Part shown: in pieces, positions 30,411 to 38,972 of the stretch
Position numbering within the stretch: position 1 is the first letter of the stretch
How the letters are laid out: each line of letters begins with the position of its first letter
NCBI RefSeq assembly: GCF_022180385.2
Contig: NZ_BQME02000002.1
Location: 1,922,001-1,986,000 of the forward strand
Length of the DNA: 64,000 bases
Source of the DNA: Paenibacillus sp. L3-i20
Lineage (GTDB): Bacteria > Bacillota > Bacilli > Paenibacillales > Paenibacillaceae
Direction: 5' to 3'
Position numbers and translations under genes: made by a program
The notes under the pieces: model-generated
Told to the model about the DNA's origin: nothing
The model's database searches: none
Seen by the model: the letters and a program-made list of their open reading frames with translations, nothing else

Positions 30411-30599
30411 TTGGTTACGTATAAACAAATTACTGAATATATAAAAAAGGAATATGGCTATACAGCTCAAACTTGTTGGATTGCACATATGAAAGAGATT
30501 TGCGGATTAATTCCTAAAAATCTTTCTAGGGTTAAAGCATGTCCGCCTACCAAACAGAAAGACTTTATAGAAACTTTTAAGCATTTCAATATGATTTAG
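30411..30599 (+). CDS. Conserved-looking small protein
   Basis: 62 residues from TTG with AAGGAGGTG upstream. The sequence (TYKQITEYIKKEYGYTAQTCWIAH...CPPTKQ...FKHFNMI) resembles a small protein found repeatedly in Bacillota mobile elements, whose function I do not know. Followed by its own terminator, so it is a stand-alone unit. Confidence 0.6.
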   Translation: MVTYKQITEYIKKEYGYTAQTCWIAHMKEICGLIPKNLSRVKACPPTKQKDFIETFKHFNMI

Positions 30600-30608
30600 T
30601 CCGTTCAA

Positions 30609-30638
30609 GCTTAGCAAAAGTTGCTAAGCCTTTTTTAT
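30609..30638 (+). terminator. Intrinsic terminator
   Basis: GCTTAGCAA (30609-30617) and TTGCTAAGC (30621-30629) with a 3-base loop, then CTTTTTT. Confidence 0.85.
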
Positions 30639-30654
30639 TACTGCGCTTTTTGGG

Positions 30655-30885
30655 TCAAATAGTAACTTCCTTGAAAAATACTAGTATCATGTCACTTGGG
30701 ATTTCAATCCAGAGGCTTTCGTCCTCGATTTCTAAACGCACTTCCCCACCAACAAGCCTGTAGTCTTCTTCCTGATCTACCCAAATGCCGCCCAGCTCGA
30801 TTAACACGCCGCCTTCTTCAACGGTAAACCCATCGCCATCGCATCTGTCAATGCTGAAACCTTTGACACATTCGTATCTTTTCAA
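30655..30885 (-). CDS. Hypothetical phage protein
   Basis: About 76 residues from TTG at 30885 (AAGGAGTG upstream), with mostly beta-type sequence (FTVEEGGVLIELGGIW, LVGGEVRLEIEDESLWIEI). Neighbouring minus-strand genes are similarly short, as in phage early regions. No family recognised. Confidence 0.55.
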   Translation of the reverse strand: MKRYECVKGFSIDRCDGDGFTVEEGGVLIELGGIWVDQEEDYRLVGGEVRLEIEDESLWIEIPSDMILVFFKEVTI

Positions 30886-30916
30886 ATCCCTCTCACTCCT
30901 TCGCAATATGTGTCTA

Positions 30917-31153
30917 CTACGCAATTTCTGTATTCAATATTGTATCGATTCGTTGGGAATTGTAGGGCAGAAAACAATCTTGATCCCAATGACCACTAAA
31001 CCACCATTTTCCTATCATCTCTTCGCAATCATCCCAAAGCCAAACTTCTGTTACAAATGGATCTATTCGAATCTCTAATCCGTGTAAAGTGGCAATACAT
31101 TCTTCTAACTGTTCATCAAATCGAATGACGTTTACTTGGATATGTTCACCCAC
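30917..31153 (-). CDS. Hypothetical phage protein
   Basis: 78 residues. GTG at 31153 lies seven bases after AAGGAGG, a better start than TTG at 31159. Acidic and Trp-rich (VWLWDDCEEMIGKWWFSGHW). Function unknown. Confidence 0.6.
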   Translation of the reverse strand: MGEHIQVNVIRFDEQLEECIATLHGLEIRIDPFVTEVWLWDDCEEMIGKWWFSGHWDQDCFLPYNSQRIDTILNTEIA

Positions 31154-31189
31154 ATTCAAACCTCCTTGATACGTTTGATATTCATTTAA

Positions 31190-31354
31190 TTACCTAATGG
31201 CCCATTCCTTCACATTGAGTTCGGGCAAGTATTCTTGAATTTCATCGGTTCCAACCAACCTCATAACCTTCCTGCATTTATGCCATGACCAATTTTTGGG
31301 GGCTTCATAACCCGCCATAAGAAGTAAATCACGCCATGTCTCCTGTTTAGCCAC
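31190..31354 (-). CDS. Small phage hypothetical protein
   Basis: 54 codons from GTG at 31354 to TAA at 31190, preceded by AGGCGGTG. Its sequence (AKQETWRDLLLMAGYEAPKNW ...) looks coding, and it fills the gap between two genes in the same direction. Confidence 0.5.
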   Translation of the reverse strand: MAKQETWRDLLLMAGYEAPKNWSWHKCRKVMRLVGTDEIQEYLPELNVKEWAIR

Positions 31355-31414
31355 ATGAACACCGCCTATTCATTTATTCCGATTCACCATAAACGAAGAT
31401 CTAGCATGCTCCAA

Positions 31415-31648
31415 TTACTGCCAAGATAATGTAATGTACGTGGTGTTTTCATGAACCCACCTATTCTCACGACTCTTAAGTGGTTGTCCATGGAGATTCA
31501 AAAACACCTCACCAACAACCCGACCTTGATCGTCACAAATGATTTCCCATGGGATGTCGTTAAAATAAGGATCATTCACAGAAGCATCCTTTTGACTCTC
31601 CTTCGCCTTGCGCCATATCGATTTACGTCCATATAGACTTGTTGTCAA
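31415..31648 (-). CDS. Hypothetical phage protein, start uncertain
   Basis: Up to 77 residues (NDIPWEIICDDQGRVVGEVFLNLHG). Only a TTG start without a ribosome site is available. A different frame just upstream has GTG and ends with a similar KSIW motif, so a frameshift may have detached the true start. Confidence 0.4.
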   Translation of the reverse strand: MTTSLYGRKSIWRKAKESQKDASVNDPYFNDIPWEIICDDQGRVVGEVFLNLHGQPLKSRENRWVHENTTYITLSWQ

Positions 31649-31771
31649 AATGCCATATTGCTAACTGGATGTCTGTTGCTTTTTCCCAATCGATTCCAAA
31701 CACCTCCAAAATAAAAACATATGTTAGGTTTAAAGGCAGCAAAAGTCCATTAATTTAGTTATTTGTAGCAT

Positions 31772-31951
31772 TTAGGCTTGAATCAATTTCAGTTCCTCTA
31801 TCAACAGATAGAATGTCTTTCTGTCACCTTCCACCAATGACTTATCAATCTCCTGATTTAGCTGCCTAATGCGATAATCCACTAGCGCTTTATCTAATAC
31901 CATTTCTGCAAATAAACCGATCATGACGACATATTGTTGTGTTTTGCTCAT
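31772..31951 (-). CDS. IDEAL-domain-like small protein
   Basis: 59 residues. ALVDYRIRQLNQEIDKSLVEGDRKTFYLLIEEL matches the IDEAL helical motif found in small Bacillota proteins. AAAGGGGA precedes ATG at 31951. Role in the element unknown. Confidence 0.6.
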   Translation of the reverse strand: MSKTQQYVVMIGLFAEMVLDKALVDYRIRQLNQEIDKSLVEGDRKTFYLLIEELKLIQA

Positions 31952-31974
31952 GGATCGCACATCCCCTTTCTATA

Positions 31975-32544
31975 CTAGTTAGCCTTATCAAGAATCGCTT
32001 GGATGACCTCCAACTGCTGAGGTAAGGTATCTATCAGTGGTTTGTACTCACGCAGCAAGTAGAAGTTAAGAGCTGCTCTAGCAATAATATAAGCATCGAC
32101 CACGTTATCCGACTTGTGCGTGTAGCTAAAGAGCTCCTTAACCGAATCTGCGACTGCCTGTTTCTTCTCTTTATCCTTTAATCGTACTTTACTGCCTGTC
32201 GCCCCCTTCCAACCCGTAACTCCGACATACTTCTTCGTGTGTGCTGGATTGATTTCGTGATATCTCAATTCCTTACGATGGATCATCCCTCGCAAACCAC
32301 CATGAATCATTCCAGTTGTAATACCTTTCTGTGTTCCTGCTGCTGCTTGTTCAATCAATATTTCGTTTTTGGGACTTAACAGCTTGTAAAGCTGATTTTC
32401 TAAGTCGACCAATTGCCCGATGCTTATGCCGCCTGGTTCTTTCTTCCCTTTGCCTTGCAACTCAACTTCGAGAAGTACTTCGCCGAGTTCATTCAGTGCC
32501 ACAAAGCCGGTCTTCGTAGCCGGATCAATGCCAACAAACCTCAT
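31975..32544 (-). CDS. RuvC-like Holliday junction nuclease
   Basis: 189 residues of the phage RuvC type: GIDPATKTGF (first catalytic Asp), ILIEQAAAG (catalytic Glu) and DNVVDAYIIARA (C-terminal Asp pair). It resolves branched DNA during phage replication or recombination. ATG shares a base with the stop of the LexA-like gene (TAATG), so translation is coupled. Confidence 0.85.
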   Translation of the reverse strand: MRFVGIDPATKTGFVALNELGEVLLEVELQGKGKKEPGGISIGQLVDLENQLYKLLSPKNEILIEQAAAGTQKGITTGMIHGGLRGMIHRKELRYHEINPAHTKKYVGVTGWKGATGSKVRLKDKEKKQAVADSVKELFSYTHKSDNVVDAYIIARAALNFYLLREYKPLIDTLPQQLEVIQAILDKAN

Positions 32545-33056
32545 TACCCTTCCTCCCTCATTCCTAAAATCTTTATCGCTCTTGGTCTACCGCCATTACG
32601 ATCGATGTAGCCCTTCTTCTCCAAGCGCTCTAGATGACCGTTAACAGTCGAAGATGATTGTAGTCCTAGTGCATCGGCAATCTCTCTTTGAGAGGGTGAA
32701 TACCCGTGCTCCCCGATGAATTGAACGAGGTAGTCGAAAACCTTAGCTTGCGTACCCTTGATTTGCTTAAGCCCATTCGCTAGTGACTTTTTCTGAGCTT
32801 TTAAACGATCATTCTCTGCGGCATGCTCAGTTCTTAACTGTATAATTTGCTGGTTCAGAAGATAATTCCGTCCTTCTGACTCTGCCGCTATCTTCATGTA
32901 AGTGTCAGTAGCGTTGTAATTGTATTGAGCCACTCCCTTTAGTCGTTTATTCTCTCGACGATAAGCTCGCAGTGCATCCTTCATCTTTGAGATGCTTACC
33001 GCTACGTCTTTATCGAGACATTCGTTGATTTGGGCAATGAGTTCTTGGTCAGTCAC
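32544..33056 (-). CDS. LexA-type winged-helix protein without a peptidase domain
   Basis: 170 residues. The N-terminal 100 are helical/coiled (RAYRRENKRLKG, LRTEHAAENDRLKAQK). The C-terminal 65 match the LexA DNA-binding domain (VFDYLVQFIGEHGYSPSQREIADALG, STVNGHLERLEKKGYI). The order is reversed relative to LexA and there is no S24 self-cleavage domain. Probably a phage regulator or replication accessory protein. Confidence 0.8.
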   Translation of the reverse strand: MTDQELIAQINECLDKDVAVSISKMKDALRAYRRENKRLKGVAQYNYNATDTYMKIAAESEGRNYLLNQQIIQLRTEHAAENDRLKAQKKSLANGLKQIKGTQAKVFDYLVQFIGEHGYSPSQREIADALGLQSSSTVNGHLERLEKKGYIDRNGGRPRAIKILGMREEG

Positions 33057-33066
33057 TAGGCAGCAC

Positions 33067-33408
33067 TCAAATTTCCTCTAGAGCATCTTTTGCACAATCA
33101 ATTGCTCCGTCATCATCACTATTTTCAATAATCGATGTTAACCCCACTATCAATCTATCTCTTTCCCCTTCAAGCCTCTCAGCTGTATCTGCAATTGTCA
33201 CACCGTCAGTAATTGTCTTACCCCACTCTGCAAGCGTCAGGTCTCGTTGCTCTATCGCTTTTCCCTTCTCTTGCTGTCGAAGATCTATTTCCTCCATTAA
33301 CAAAACAACTTGATCCACGCTTAGACTACTTCTCCCTCTGTCATACACAACGTCAATTGCGTGCATACGTCGTATTTCTGTTATCCTCTGCTCTCTATCT
33401 GTAGCCAT
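33067..33408 (-). CDS. Hypothetical phage protein
   Basis: 113 residues, helical and charged, possibly coiled coil (LLMEEIDLRQQEKGKAIEQ). GGAGGAAGAAC precedes the ATG. Lies 11 bp before the LexA-like gene in the same direction. Confidence 0.6.
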   Translation of the reverse strand: MATDREQRITEIRRMHAIDVVYDRGRSSLSVDQVVLLMEEIDLRQQEKGKAIEQRDLTLAEWGKTITDGVTIADTAERLEGERDRLIVGLTSIIENSDDDGAIDCAKDALEEI

Positions 33409-33535
33409 GTTCTTCCTCCTTCAACTCCGACTCAACACGCCGTTTATACTCATCAGTTTGTTTATAAGCGTCCTGTCGCTCACAATAGATACACGGAGCG
33501 TCATGATCCCATTTATGCCGATTGCACACTGTCAT
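33395..33535 (-). CDS. Small zinc-motif phage protein
   Basis: 46 codons. CNRH...CIYC suggests metal binding. Its ATG overlaps the stop of a 19-codon frame upstream (ATGA), and its end overlaps the next gene start by 14 bases, a tightly packed phage arrangement. Confidence 0.5.
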   Translation of the reverse strand: MTVCNRHKWDHDAPCIYCERQDAYKQTDEYKRRVESELKEEEHGYR

Positions 33536-33591
33536 AACCCCAACACCGCCAATAAGGCGTGTATCTGCTCACGGGTGTATTGTGTTGTCAT
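33532..33591 (-). CDS. 19-codon leader-like frame
   Basis: ATG at 33591 after AGAGGGGG, ending in an ATGA overlap with the next frame. Could be a very small protein or a translational leader. Confidence 0.3.
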   Translation of the reverse strand: MTTQYTREQIHALLAVLGL

Positions 33592-33727
33592 TCAGAGACC
33601 CCCTCTTTTCAATAAGTTGTTTATTTCACGATTATGACTTATGAAAACCTATCTCTTATGATTCTATATACCTATATTTCAATATGTGCTAGTATTACAG
33701 AATCACACTCACTGGGGGAATTTTACT

Positions 33728-34597
33728 ATGAAAAAATCATTTTCTATCGTTTTATCCTTTCTATTACTATTTGTGTTGATGCCAACAACTCTATCTGCTG
33801 AAACAGCTTATAGTGTCTATGTAGATGGTGTAAATGCCAAAGCTACTGTTGCTATCAAAAACAAAGTTTACTATGTTGAGCCAAAAGCTATTTTTACTAC
33901 TTCTGGATATACATACACTTACGACATGAAAACAAAATCTTATGTGGTTCAAAAAGGGAAAGAAGCAAAAATTTCTTTTAAACTAAATGATAAATCCTAC
34001 TTAGTAAACGGAATCAAAAATCAAATTCAAACACCTGCTCTAACCATTCAAAAGAAGACTATGATCTCGACTGAATTTTTTGCTAAAATAACTGGAAAAG
34101 CACAAAAAATATCTTCTGCTGATAAGATTATTAGTTTTGGAGATTACAATCCTTCTGAACTTGGAAACATTAAGGGTGCAATAACTTGGCAATACAATGA
34201 ATATGTTGGCACCAAACCTGATGTAGGAGCAAATGTAACATTAATCCCAACTGTAGTTAACAAAATAGTAAATGATACTTTTTTCGCTCTTACATTGAAA
34301 CAAGTAGATCAAGGCACAAATGGTATTTACACAACACTTGTTGATGGCAACGGAGACTACAACATTGATGATGTGCCAGCAGGTAAATACTTTTTACTCA
34401 TATCTTCCAATAATACAAATAGCGACTTAACGGTTGAGAAGGATGACATGGATACACTTTCACAAATTTTTGATAAGGAAACCATGGAAATGCTTGAACT
34501 CAACTTAAAACTCGAAAAATATGAACTAAAAACGATTACGATTAAAAAAGATAAAACTATTACAGAGAGTCATGATTTTGGGTATACCTATTTCTAA
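33728..34597 (+). CDS. Secreted protein with copper-amine-oxidase-N-like domain
   Basis: 289 residues. A signal peptide (KKSFSIVLSFLLLFVLMPTTLSA) is followed by YSVYVDGVNAKATVAIKNKVYYVEPKAI, the stalk-like domain common in Paenibacillus secreted proteins, then a transthyretin-like segment (VDGNGDYNIDDVPAGKYFLLI). The start is ATG at 33728 with GGGGGA upstream. It has its own terminator and opposes the phage genes, as expected of a cargo gene. Confidence 0.7.
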   Translation: MKKSFSIVLSFLLLFVLMPTTLSAETAYSVYVDGVNAKATVAIKNKVYYVEPKAIFTTSGYTYTYDMKTKSYVVQKGKEAKISFKLNDKSYLVNGIKNQIQTPALTIQKKTMISTEFFAKITGKAQKISSADKIISFGDYNPSELGNIKGAITWQYNEYVGTKPDVGANVTLIPTVVNKIVNDTFFALTLKQVDQGTNGIYTTLVDGNGDYNIDDVPAGKYFLLISSNNTNSDLTVEKDDMDTLSQIFDKETMEMLELNLKLEKYELKTITIKKDKTITESHDFGYTYF

Positions 34598-34604
34598 ATT
34601 TACG

Positions 34605-34631
34605 AGCCTACTTTTTAGTAGGCTTTTTTCT
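34605..34631 (+). terminator. Intrinsic terminator of the secreted-protein gene
   Basis: GCCTACT TTTT AGTAGGC followed by TTTTTT. Confidence 0.85.
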
Positions 34632-34681
34632 TTATTTCCTAATTTGATTTTAGATCGTCCATTACATCCCCGTTCATATCG

Positions 34682-34903
34682 TTACCTCCCATATTTCAAA
34701 TCCAACATCGGTTGACTCCAAGGGATCTGATCAGCGATTTGCAAGTACTCTACACGAGCAGTCTCGTATGACATGTTACGCCCACCTGTAAACCACTTCT
34801 TTGACTCAGTCCTGATAGTGTCCATATGTGTCTGACAGAGCGGCACAAGCGAAAACGTGCCGATTGAAAGCGATCTGCAATCAGGGTATCCGCATCTTTC
34901 CAA
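34682..34903 (-). CDS. Hypothetical Cys/His-rich phage protein
   Basis: 73 residues from TTG after AAAGGAG. CGYPDC...CQTH could bind zinc. Overlaps the upstream gene by 23 bases. Confidence 0.5.
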   Translation of the reverse strand: MERCGYPDCRSLSIGTFSLVPLCQTHMDTIRTESKKWFTGGRNMSYETARVEYLQIADQIPWSQPMLDLKYGR

Positions 34904-35165
34904 GGTGATCTCTCCTTTCTCGGTCTCGGTAATTTTCGATCAGGGCACACATTCGGTCGTATTTCACTAGAGCCATTTCAATCACACGCTCTTGTTTTCG
35001 CTTTTCCAAAATCGGCATGAATGGATTCTTAACCTTAGTTTGGAGCTCCTCGATTTTGATAGCTGAAAATACGATGTACTCCAAAATGAGTGTGTAATCG
35101 TCTTCCGTGTGAATTACATCCGGTATTGTCGGGTACTCGTCTTTATTCATCCGTGGATAGCTCAT
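34881..35165 (-). CDS. Hypothetical phage protein
   Basis: 94 helical residues; the ATG overlaps the dnaB remnant stop (ATGA). Function unknown; neighbours suggest a replication-region gene. Confidence 0.55.
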   Translation of the reverse strand: MSYPRMNKDEYPTIPDVIHTEDDYTLILEYIVFSAIKIEELQTKVKNPFMPILEKRKQERVIEMALVKYDRMCALIENYRDRERRDHLGKMRIP

Positions 35166-35607
35166 TTCTTCGCACCATCACCAACAGAATCTAGGTCAGC
35201 ATACTTGCCGAAGTTTTTAAGAAACACCATCTCCACAGTTCCTAGTGGTCCATTTCTCTGCTTAGCAATTATGATCTCGACAATGTTTTTCTTCTCTGTA
35301 TCCTTGTTGTAGTAGTCATCCCTATGAAGGAACACAACATTGTCTGCGTCCTGCTCAACGCTACCTGAGTCTCTTAGATCACTGAGCATCGGGTGTTTGT
35401 CTTGGCGCTGTTCTACGCCCCTACTAAGTTGTGATAGAGCATTAACCTTAACCTTCAATTCCCTCGCTATCCGCTTGCACGTCTTGGAGATATAAGCTAC
35501 TCGTTCCTGTGTGTTGGGAAACCCTTTTCGCTCTCCAAAAGTTGAAGGTAATCGATAAGAACTAAAATTTTGTGAATGCCTATTTGGGCAAACTTTTTCT
35601 GATGACA
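35162..35607 (-). pseudogene. dnaB: Replicative helicase DnaB, frameshifted C-terminal remnant
   Basis: One frame (about 35607-35520) reads KILVLIDYLQLLES, the Walker B region of DnaB. The next frame continues NTQERVAYISKTCKRIARELKVKV and LSQLSRGVEQRQDKHPMLSDLRDSG to the end. Both belong to one helicase, separated by a single-base shift near GGGTTTCCC. The N-terminal two thirds, including Walker A, are missing: a homing-endonuclease gene sits directly upstream and overlaps. The helicase must be inactive. Confidence 0.8.
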
Positions 35608-36593
35608 TCCTTCAAGATACTTCGTCCTCTATCACCTGTACCTTTAATCATCTTGTAGTTAAGGCGTAGCAATGGAATCTTATTCGCCCAACAGTAAGCT
35701 TCCTTCACTTCATCTCTCTTCTTTATCAACAACAACCTCTCAGTTCCTCCCATGTACTTAGTGGCTCTGAAATGTTGTTCCCCATCGTATTCAATGAGGA
35801 AATCCAGCTTAGAGTCTTTGTATATAGCGAAGTCAAAGAACAATGGATTCTTATATCGACATCCATCTAGCCTTACCTCTCGCTTGTACACAACACCTAG
35901 TTCATCTAGTATCTTGCAAATCAAGATCACTGTTGCTGACATAGAGTTCCTACTACAAAGTCTGCACCCTCGTCCATTCAGAAGAGAATCTGCACGTTTA
36001 TTGATGATTTCACCACAGATTGAATGCTTTACTTTAATCGCTTCGTGCATGTTTTCCCACGTACCAATGACCTCAAACTCATCACCCCATATCTCTTTAA
36101 CTTTGTTGACAAACTTATCATGAGTCCATGCTGGTTCACGTTTAGGTTTTGGCGGCCTGTTCTTTGCTTCTTCCCTTGCCTTCCACAGTTCACAGTTGCA
36201 ACCGCGTTTACCGTATAAAAGATCATCAGGCCTTGCATTGAATTCTCTACTACACCTACACCTGAGCCTTGTGGATGTCTTAGCGTCGACATACTCACCT
36301 ATCAAAGAGTACTTGTTCCCAAACTTCTTAGAGAGCCTAGTGATAAAATCAGCAGTCAACTTTTCGGGTGTTTTTTGTGCATTCCTTCCTGCTTGTGAAT
36401 TCTTGATCCGTGAGCAGTGTACGCATCCATAACGTATTGCCTCACTTGCAGGCTTATTGCTCTCATTTCCGCAGCTACTACATTCAATAGATATGATAGA
36501 TTGAGATCCATTGTATAAACTCTTTAAGGTTAAGGAGTGATTCCATTTCATATCAAAACGCGCTTTATATTCTTCTGGAGTTATGAACTTCAT
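35580..36593 (-). CDS. Homing-endonuclease-like protein with zinc ribbons
   Basis: About 337 residues. Three Cys-rich modules (CSSCGN...CVHC, CRCSREF...CNCE, CGEIINKRAD...CRLCS) precede a C-terminal nuclease with FFDFAIYKDSKLDFLIEYDGEQHF and KIPLLRLNY, like Vsr/EDxHD-type homing endonucleases. It overlaps the dnaB remnant, a common homing target. ATG at 36593 follows GAGGAG closely. No group I intron core was recognised. Confidence 0.7.
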   Translation of the reverse strand: MKFITPEEYKARFDMKWNHSLTLKSLYNGSQSIISIECSSCGNESNKPASEAIRYGCVHCSRIKNSQAGRNAQKTPEKLTADFITRLSKKFGNKYSLIGEYVDAKTSTRLRCRCSREFNARPDDLLYGKRGCNCELWKAREEAKNRPPKPKREPAWTHDKFVNKVKEIWGDEFEVIGTWENMHEAIKVKHSICGEIINKRADSLLNGRGCRLCSRNSMSATVILICKILDELGVVYKREVRLDGCRYKNPLFFDFAIYKDSKLDFLIEYDGEQHFRATKYMGGTERLLLIKKRDEVKEAYCWANKIPLLRLNYKMIKGTGDRGRSILKDVIRKSLPK

Positions 36594-36617
36594 CGCTCCT
36601 CTAAGTGTCCGAGAAAA

Positions 36618-36670
36618 CAAAAAAAGGCCCAGCACTCAGCACCTGTAATAGCGTACCGAACACTGGGCCT
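36618..36670 (-). terminator. Intrinsic terminator
   Basis: AGGCCCAG / CTGGGCCT stem with a long loop, then TTTTTTT on the minus strand. Ends the 36690-37004 gene and separates it from the endonuclease gene. Confidence 0.75.
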
Positions 36671-36689
36671 CTAAGGGTCTCTCGTTCAT

Positions 36690-37004
36690 TTATTTTCTTG
36701 GTATAAAACGTTCTTGTTCTTCCCTGCGAACGTTAGCGATTAATTGTTTCAGTTCATCAAGTGTGAATACGTACATCTCTGACCTAAACTCAAAAGTTCC
36801 CATACTATAAATCCCCGATGATACCATCTCCTTAGTAAGACTTATTTTACTTGAATTTTGAAAAGCTTCTACTAATGAATGAGCTATATCATTCTTTACC
36901 CACTCTTCCAACTCCCTTTGTCCTATCCTAGCTGCTTCTTCAACACTAAAACCATGTGTTGCTACGAATCTTGGCTCACTGATTCCGTCAAATAGTTTGG
37001 ACAT
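36690..37004 (-). CDS. Hypothetical phage protein
   Basis: 104 residues, helical, no domain recognised; GGAGAG precedes ATG. Confidence 0.5.
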   Translation of the reverse strand: MSKLFDGISEPRFVATHGFSVEEAARIGQRELEEWVKNDIAHSLVEAFQNSSKISLTKEMVSSGIYSMGTFEFRSEMYVFTLDELKQLIANVRREEQERFIPRK

Positions 37005-37025
37005 CTAGCGTCTCTCCATTCATGT

Positions 37026-37328
37026 TTATTTAATTTTGCGAAGCAAATCTACTTGTTCTTTTAATTGAGCAATCAGTCTATCTCTTGAGCTGAGCGCAAT
37101 AACATGGTTGATAGGGTTATTCATTAAGTACCCGTTCATACATCCATTAACAAAATCCAGAGCGTCTTCTGAGCTTATTGGCAAATAACTTGTCAACTCC
37201 GACAACTCCTTATCACTCTTCGGGCCTACCGTATTGATAAGTTTGCAACGTGTACATACGATCTCTGCTCTACCCTGTATCTTTGCTAGCAGCTTATTAC
37301 AATCGCTACACCGGAACTCTTGGAGCAT
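37026..37328 (-). CDS. Com-like zinc-ribbon protein
   Basis: 100 residues. FRCSDCNKLLAKIQGRAEIVCTRCKLIN matches the Com zinc ribbon (two CxxC pairs). In phage Mu, Com helps translation of mom; here the C-terminal extension is unknown. ATG at 37328 is favoured over GTG at 37337. Confidence 0.7.
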   Translation of the reverse strand: MLQEFRCSDCNKLLAKIQGRAEIVCTRCKLINTVGPKSDKELSELTSYLPISSEDALDFVNGCMNGYLMNNPINHVIALSSRDRLIAQLKEQVDLLRKIK

Positions 37329-37333
37329 GGTCC

Positions 37334-37543
37334 TCACCCTTTCTTATAACACGTTTTACACTTCACATTCCGCTTGATCCACTGGAGTTGCTGCTCAACA
37401 CCAATATGCTCATACACAATCTCTCTGCTCTGACCTTCATGCCCGCATTTGTAGACCACATCAACCGTTTGCACAGTCGGGCTTCGTTTCGACTCGCGCG
37501 CCGCAATATTATTCTTTTGTATCTCTTTCCTGCTACGTTTCAT
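37334..37543 (-). CDS. Small Cys-containing phage protein
   Basis: 69 residues from ATG at 37543. KCGHEGQ and KCKTCYKKG suggest zinc binding. A longer frame to 37597 starts inside a terminator and is rejected. Six bases from the Com-like gene. Confidence 0.5.
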   Translation of the reverse strand: MKRSRKEIQKNNIAARESKRSPTVQTVDVVYKCGHEGQSREIVYEHIGVEQQLQWIKRNVKCKTCYKKG

Positions 37544-37577
37544 TAATGCATCATCTCTTTTTTGGTTTAAAAGGGTA

Positions 37578-37610
37578 TTAAAAAAAGCCACCTTCATATT
37601 AAAAGTGGCT
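37578..37610 (-). terminator. Intrinsic terminator
   Basis: AGCCAC / GTGGCT stem followed by TTTTTT on the minus strand, upstream of the 37334-37543 gene. Confidence 0.7.
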
Positions 37611-37702
37611 TCTTCATCTATTTATCTATTTATACTCTTATACTTTATAGCACGTATGATAGTGCGAGCGTCTTTAAAAACGTATGAACCCAATTAGAGA
37701 TA

Positions 37703-37790
37703 AGGGGCTTTACCGCCCCTCTGCCTATCGGCATTCACCTGGACAGATCGGCTTACGCCGACCGTTTGTTTTTACGATCTTTTTTTTATT
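37703..37790. ncRNA. Three adjacent hairpins followed by a T-rich tract, possible small RNA
   Basis: AGGGGC/GCCCCT (37703-37720), TGCC/GGCA (37722-37733) and TCGGC/GCCGA (37748-37761), then TTTGTTTTTACGATCTTTTTTTT on the plus strand. It lies in a 600-bp gap between divergent genes. A 29-codon minus-strand frame also covers it. The rest of the gap (37791-38223) holds only a doubtful minus-strand frame (37874-38152). Confidence 0.35.
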
Positions 37791-38223
37791 TATTAATGAT
37801 TAAAAGAATGAAGAGCACGCATAATCGCTAATGCTCATGCGCTGCGTATGGCACGCTTTAAAAGAACTTGTACTTAGTAACTAGAGAGGAAGAACAAGTC
37901 CATTATACTGAGAAATGATCGTGTTATCCAAACCCGATTTAAGGTCAAATTCGCCCAAATTATCAGAACATACGTTTGGCTAGTGTTATTTACTTCCATT
38001 TTCATAGGATTGCTCGATTTATCGACTACTTTGATTCTTAGATATGCAGTTTTATGGTAACTTGGAATGGATTTTGAAACACCTTGCGACCATACAGGGT
38101 AAGGGATTTCAGCGATATATGAAACAGGACTTGGAACTCCCAACCAACACAAATTTCAATGCTATACATTCCCATCTCTATTATTCCGATAATGATGAGA
38201 AAATAATAATGGGAGTTGTTTGA

Positions 38224-38805
38224 ATGATTTTAACATTTTCAATAATAGTAATTCTTCATCTTATTTTCGAGATTGTATTTACAATTAGAAAAGCAAAGAA
38301 GTTAAACAAGCCTATGCAGAAAATCCACACACAAACATCAAAATATTATAACGATATACATAAACAATATTTGGCGTATAAACATTTAACACCAGAAGAA
38401 TTTCGAATAGTTAAACTTGGAGTAAGAGCATTAAGTCAAACTAGTCCATTCGAGAAAATGATGGACGTATTTACAAAAATACTGTTTACTACTGGTTTAA
38501 CTCTAATGACACTAACATTGGCTACCTCTTCAACAATTCTATCCCTCTTAAATAACGAGAAGTTTATAGATGACAAGACTAAATGGAAGGAAAATGTCCA
38601 AGAGATTGTAACTACTATTGGGAACTCTTCGTCTGACGGATTTGAAAAACTACTTACTTTAGCTGCTGCTGTAACCTTAATGACTATATTTCATATATGT
38701 GCAACTCAAATGAAGAATGATTATATTTCACAACATCTAGTAGTAATCGATGAGGTTGAAAAAGAGCGTAACCTTGAAACCGAGCGTACACAATCTACTA
38801 TATAA
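38224..38805 (+). CDS. Membrane protein of unknown function
   Basis: 193 residues: an N-terminal helix (about 2-20), a cytoplasmic helical part, and two further helices (about 85-110 and 145-163). GGGAG precedes ATG. A stand-alone plus-strand gene in the element, so probably cargo rather than phage structure. Confidence 0.55.
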   Translation: MILTFSIIVILHLIFEIVFTIRKAKKLNKPMQKIHTQTSKYYNDIHKQYLAYKHLTPEEFRIVKLGVRALSQTSPFEKMMDVFTKILFTTGLTLMTLTLATSSTILSLLNNEKFIDDKTKWKENVQEIVTTIGNSSSDGFEKLLTLAAAVTLMTIFHICATQMKNDYISQHLVVIDEVEKERNLETERTQSTI

Positions 38806-38972
38806 TACTTGAATATGAATTCATCTAGTTTTACCAACATTATAGAATCACACTTTTGACTATTATTTTCCTAATGTAAGACAACTAAATCTAGTAATTC
38901 ATACTAGACTTTTCAATTAACTTCCAATAGAATAAGGATATTACCAAAATCCCAGCACTTAGGAGGTTTCAC

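Noticed and set aside
37874..38152. Minus-strand frame of 92 codons
   Set aside because: The sequence is moderately protein-like, but it begins at TTG with no ribosome site and resembles no family I know. It could be a gene fragment.
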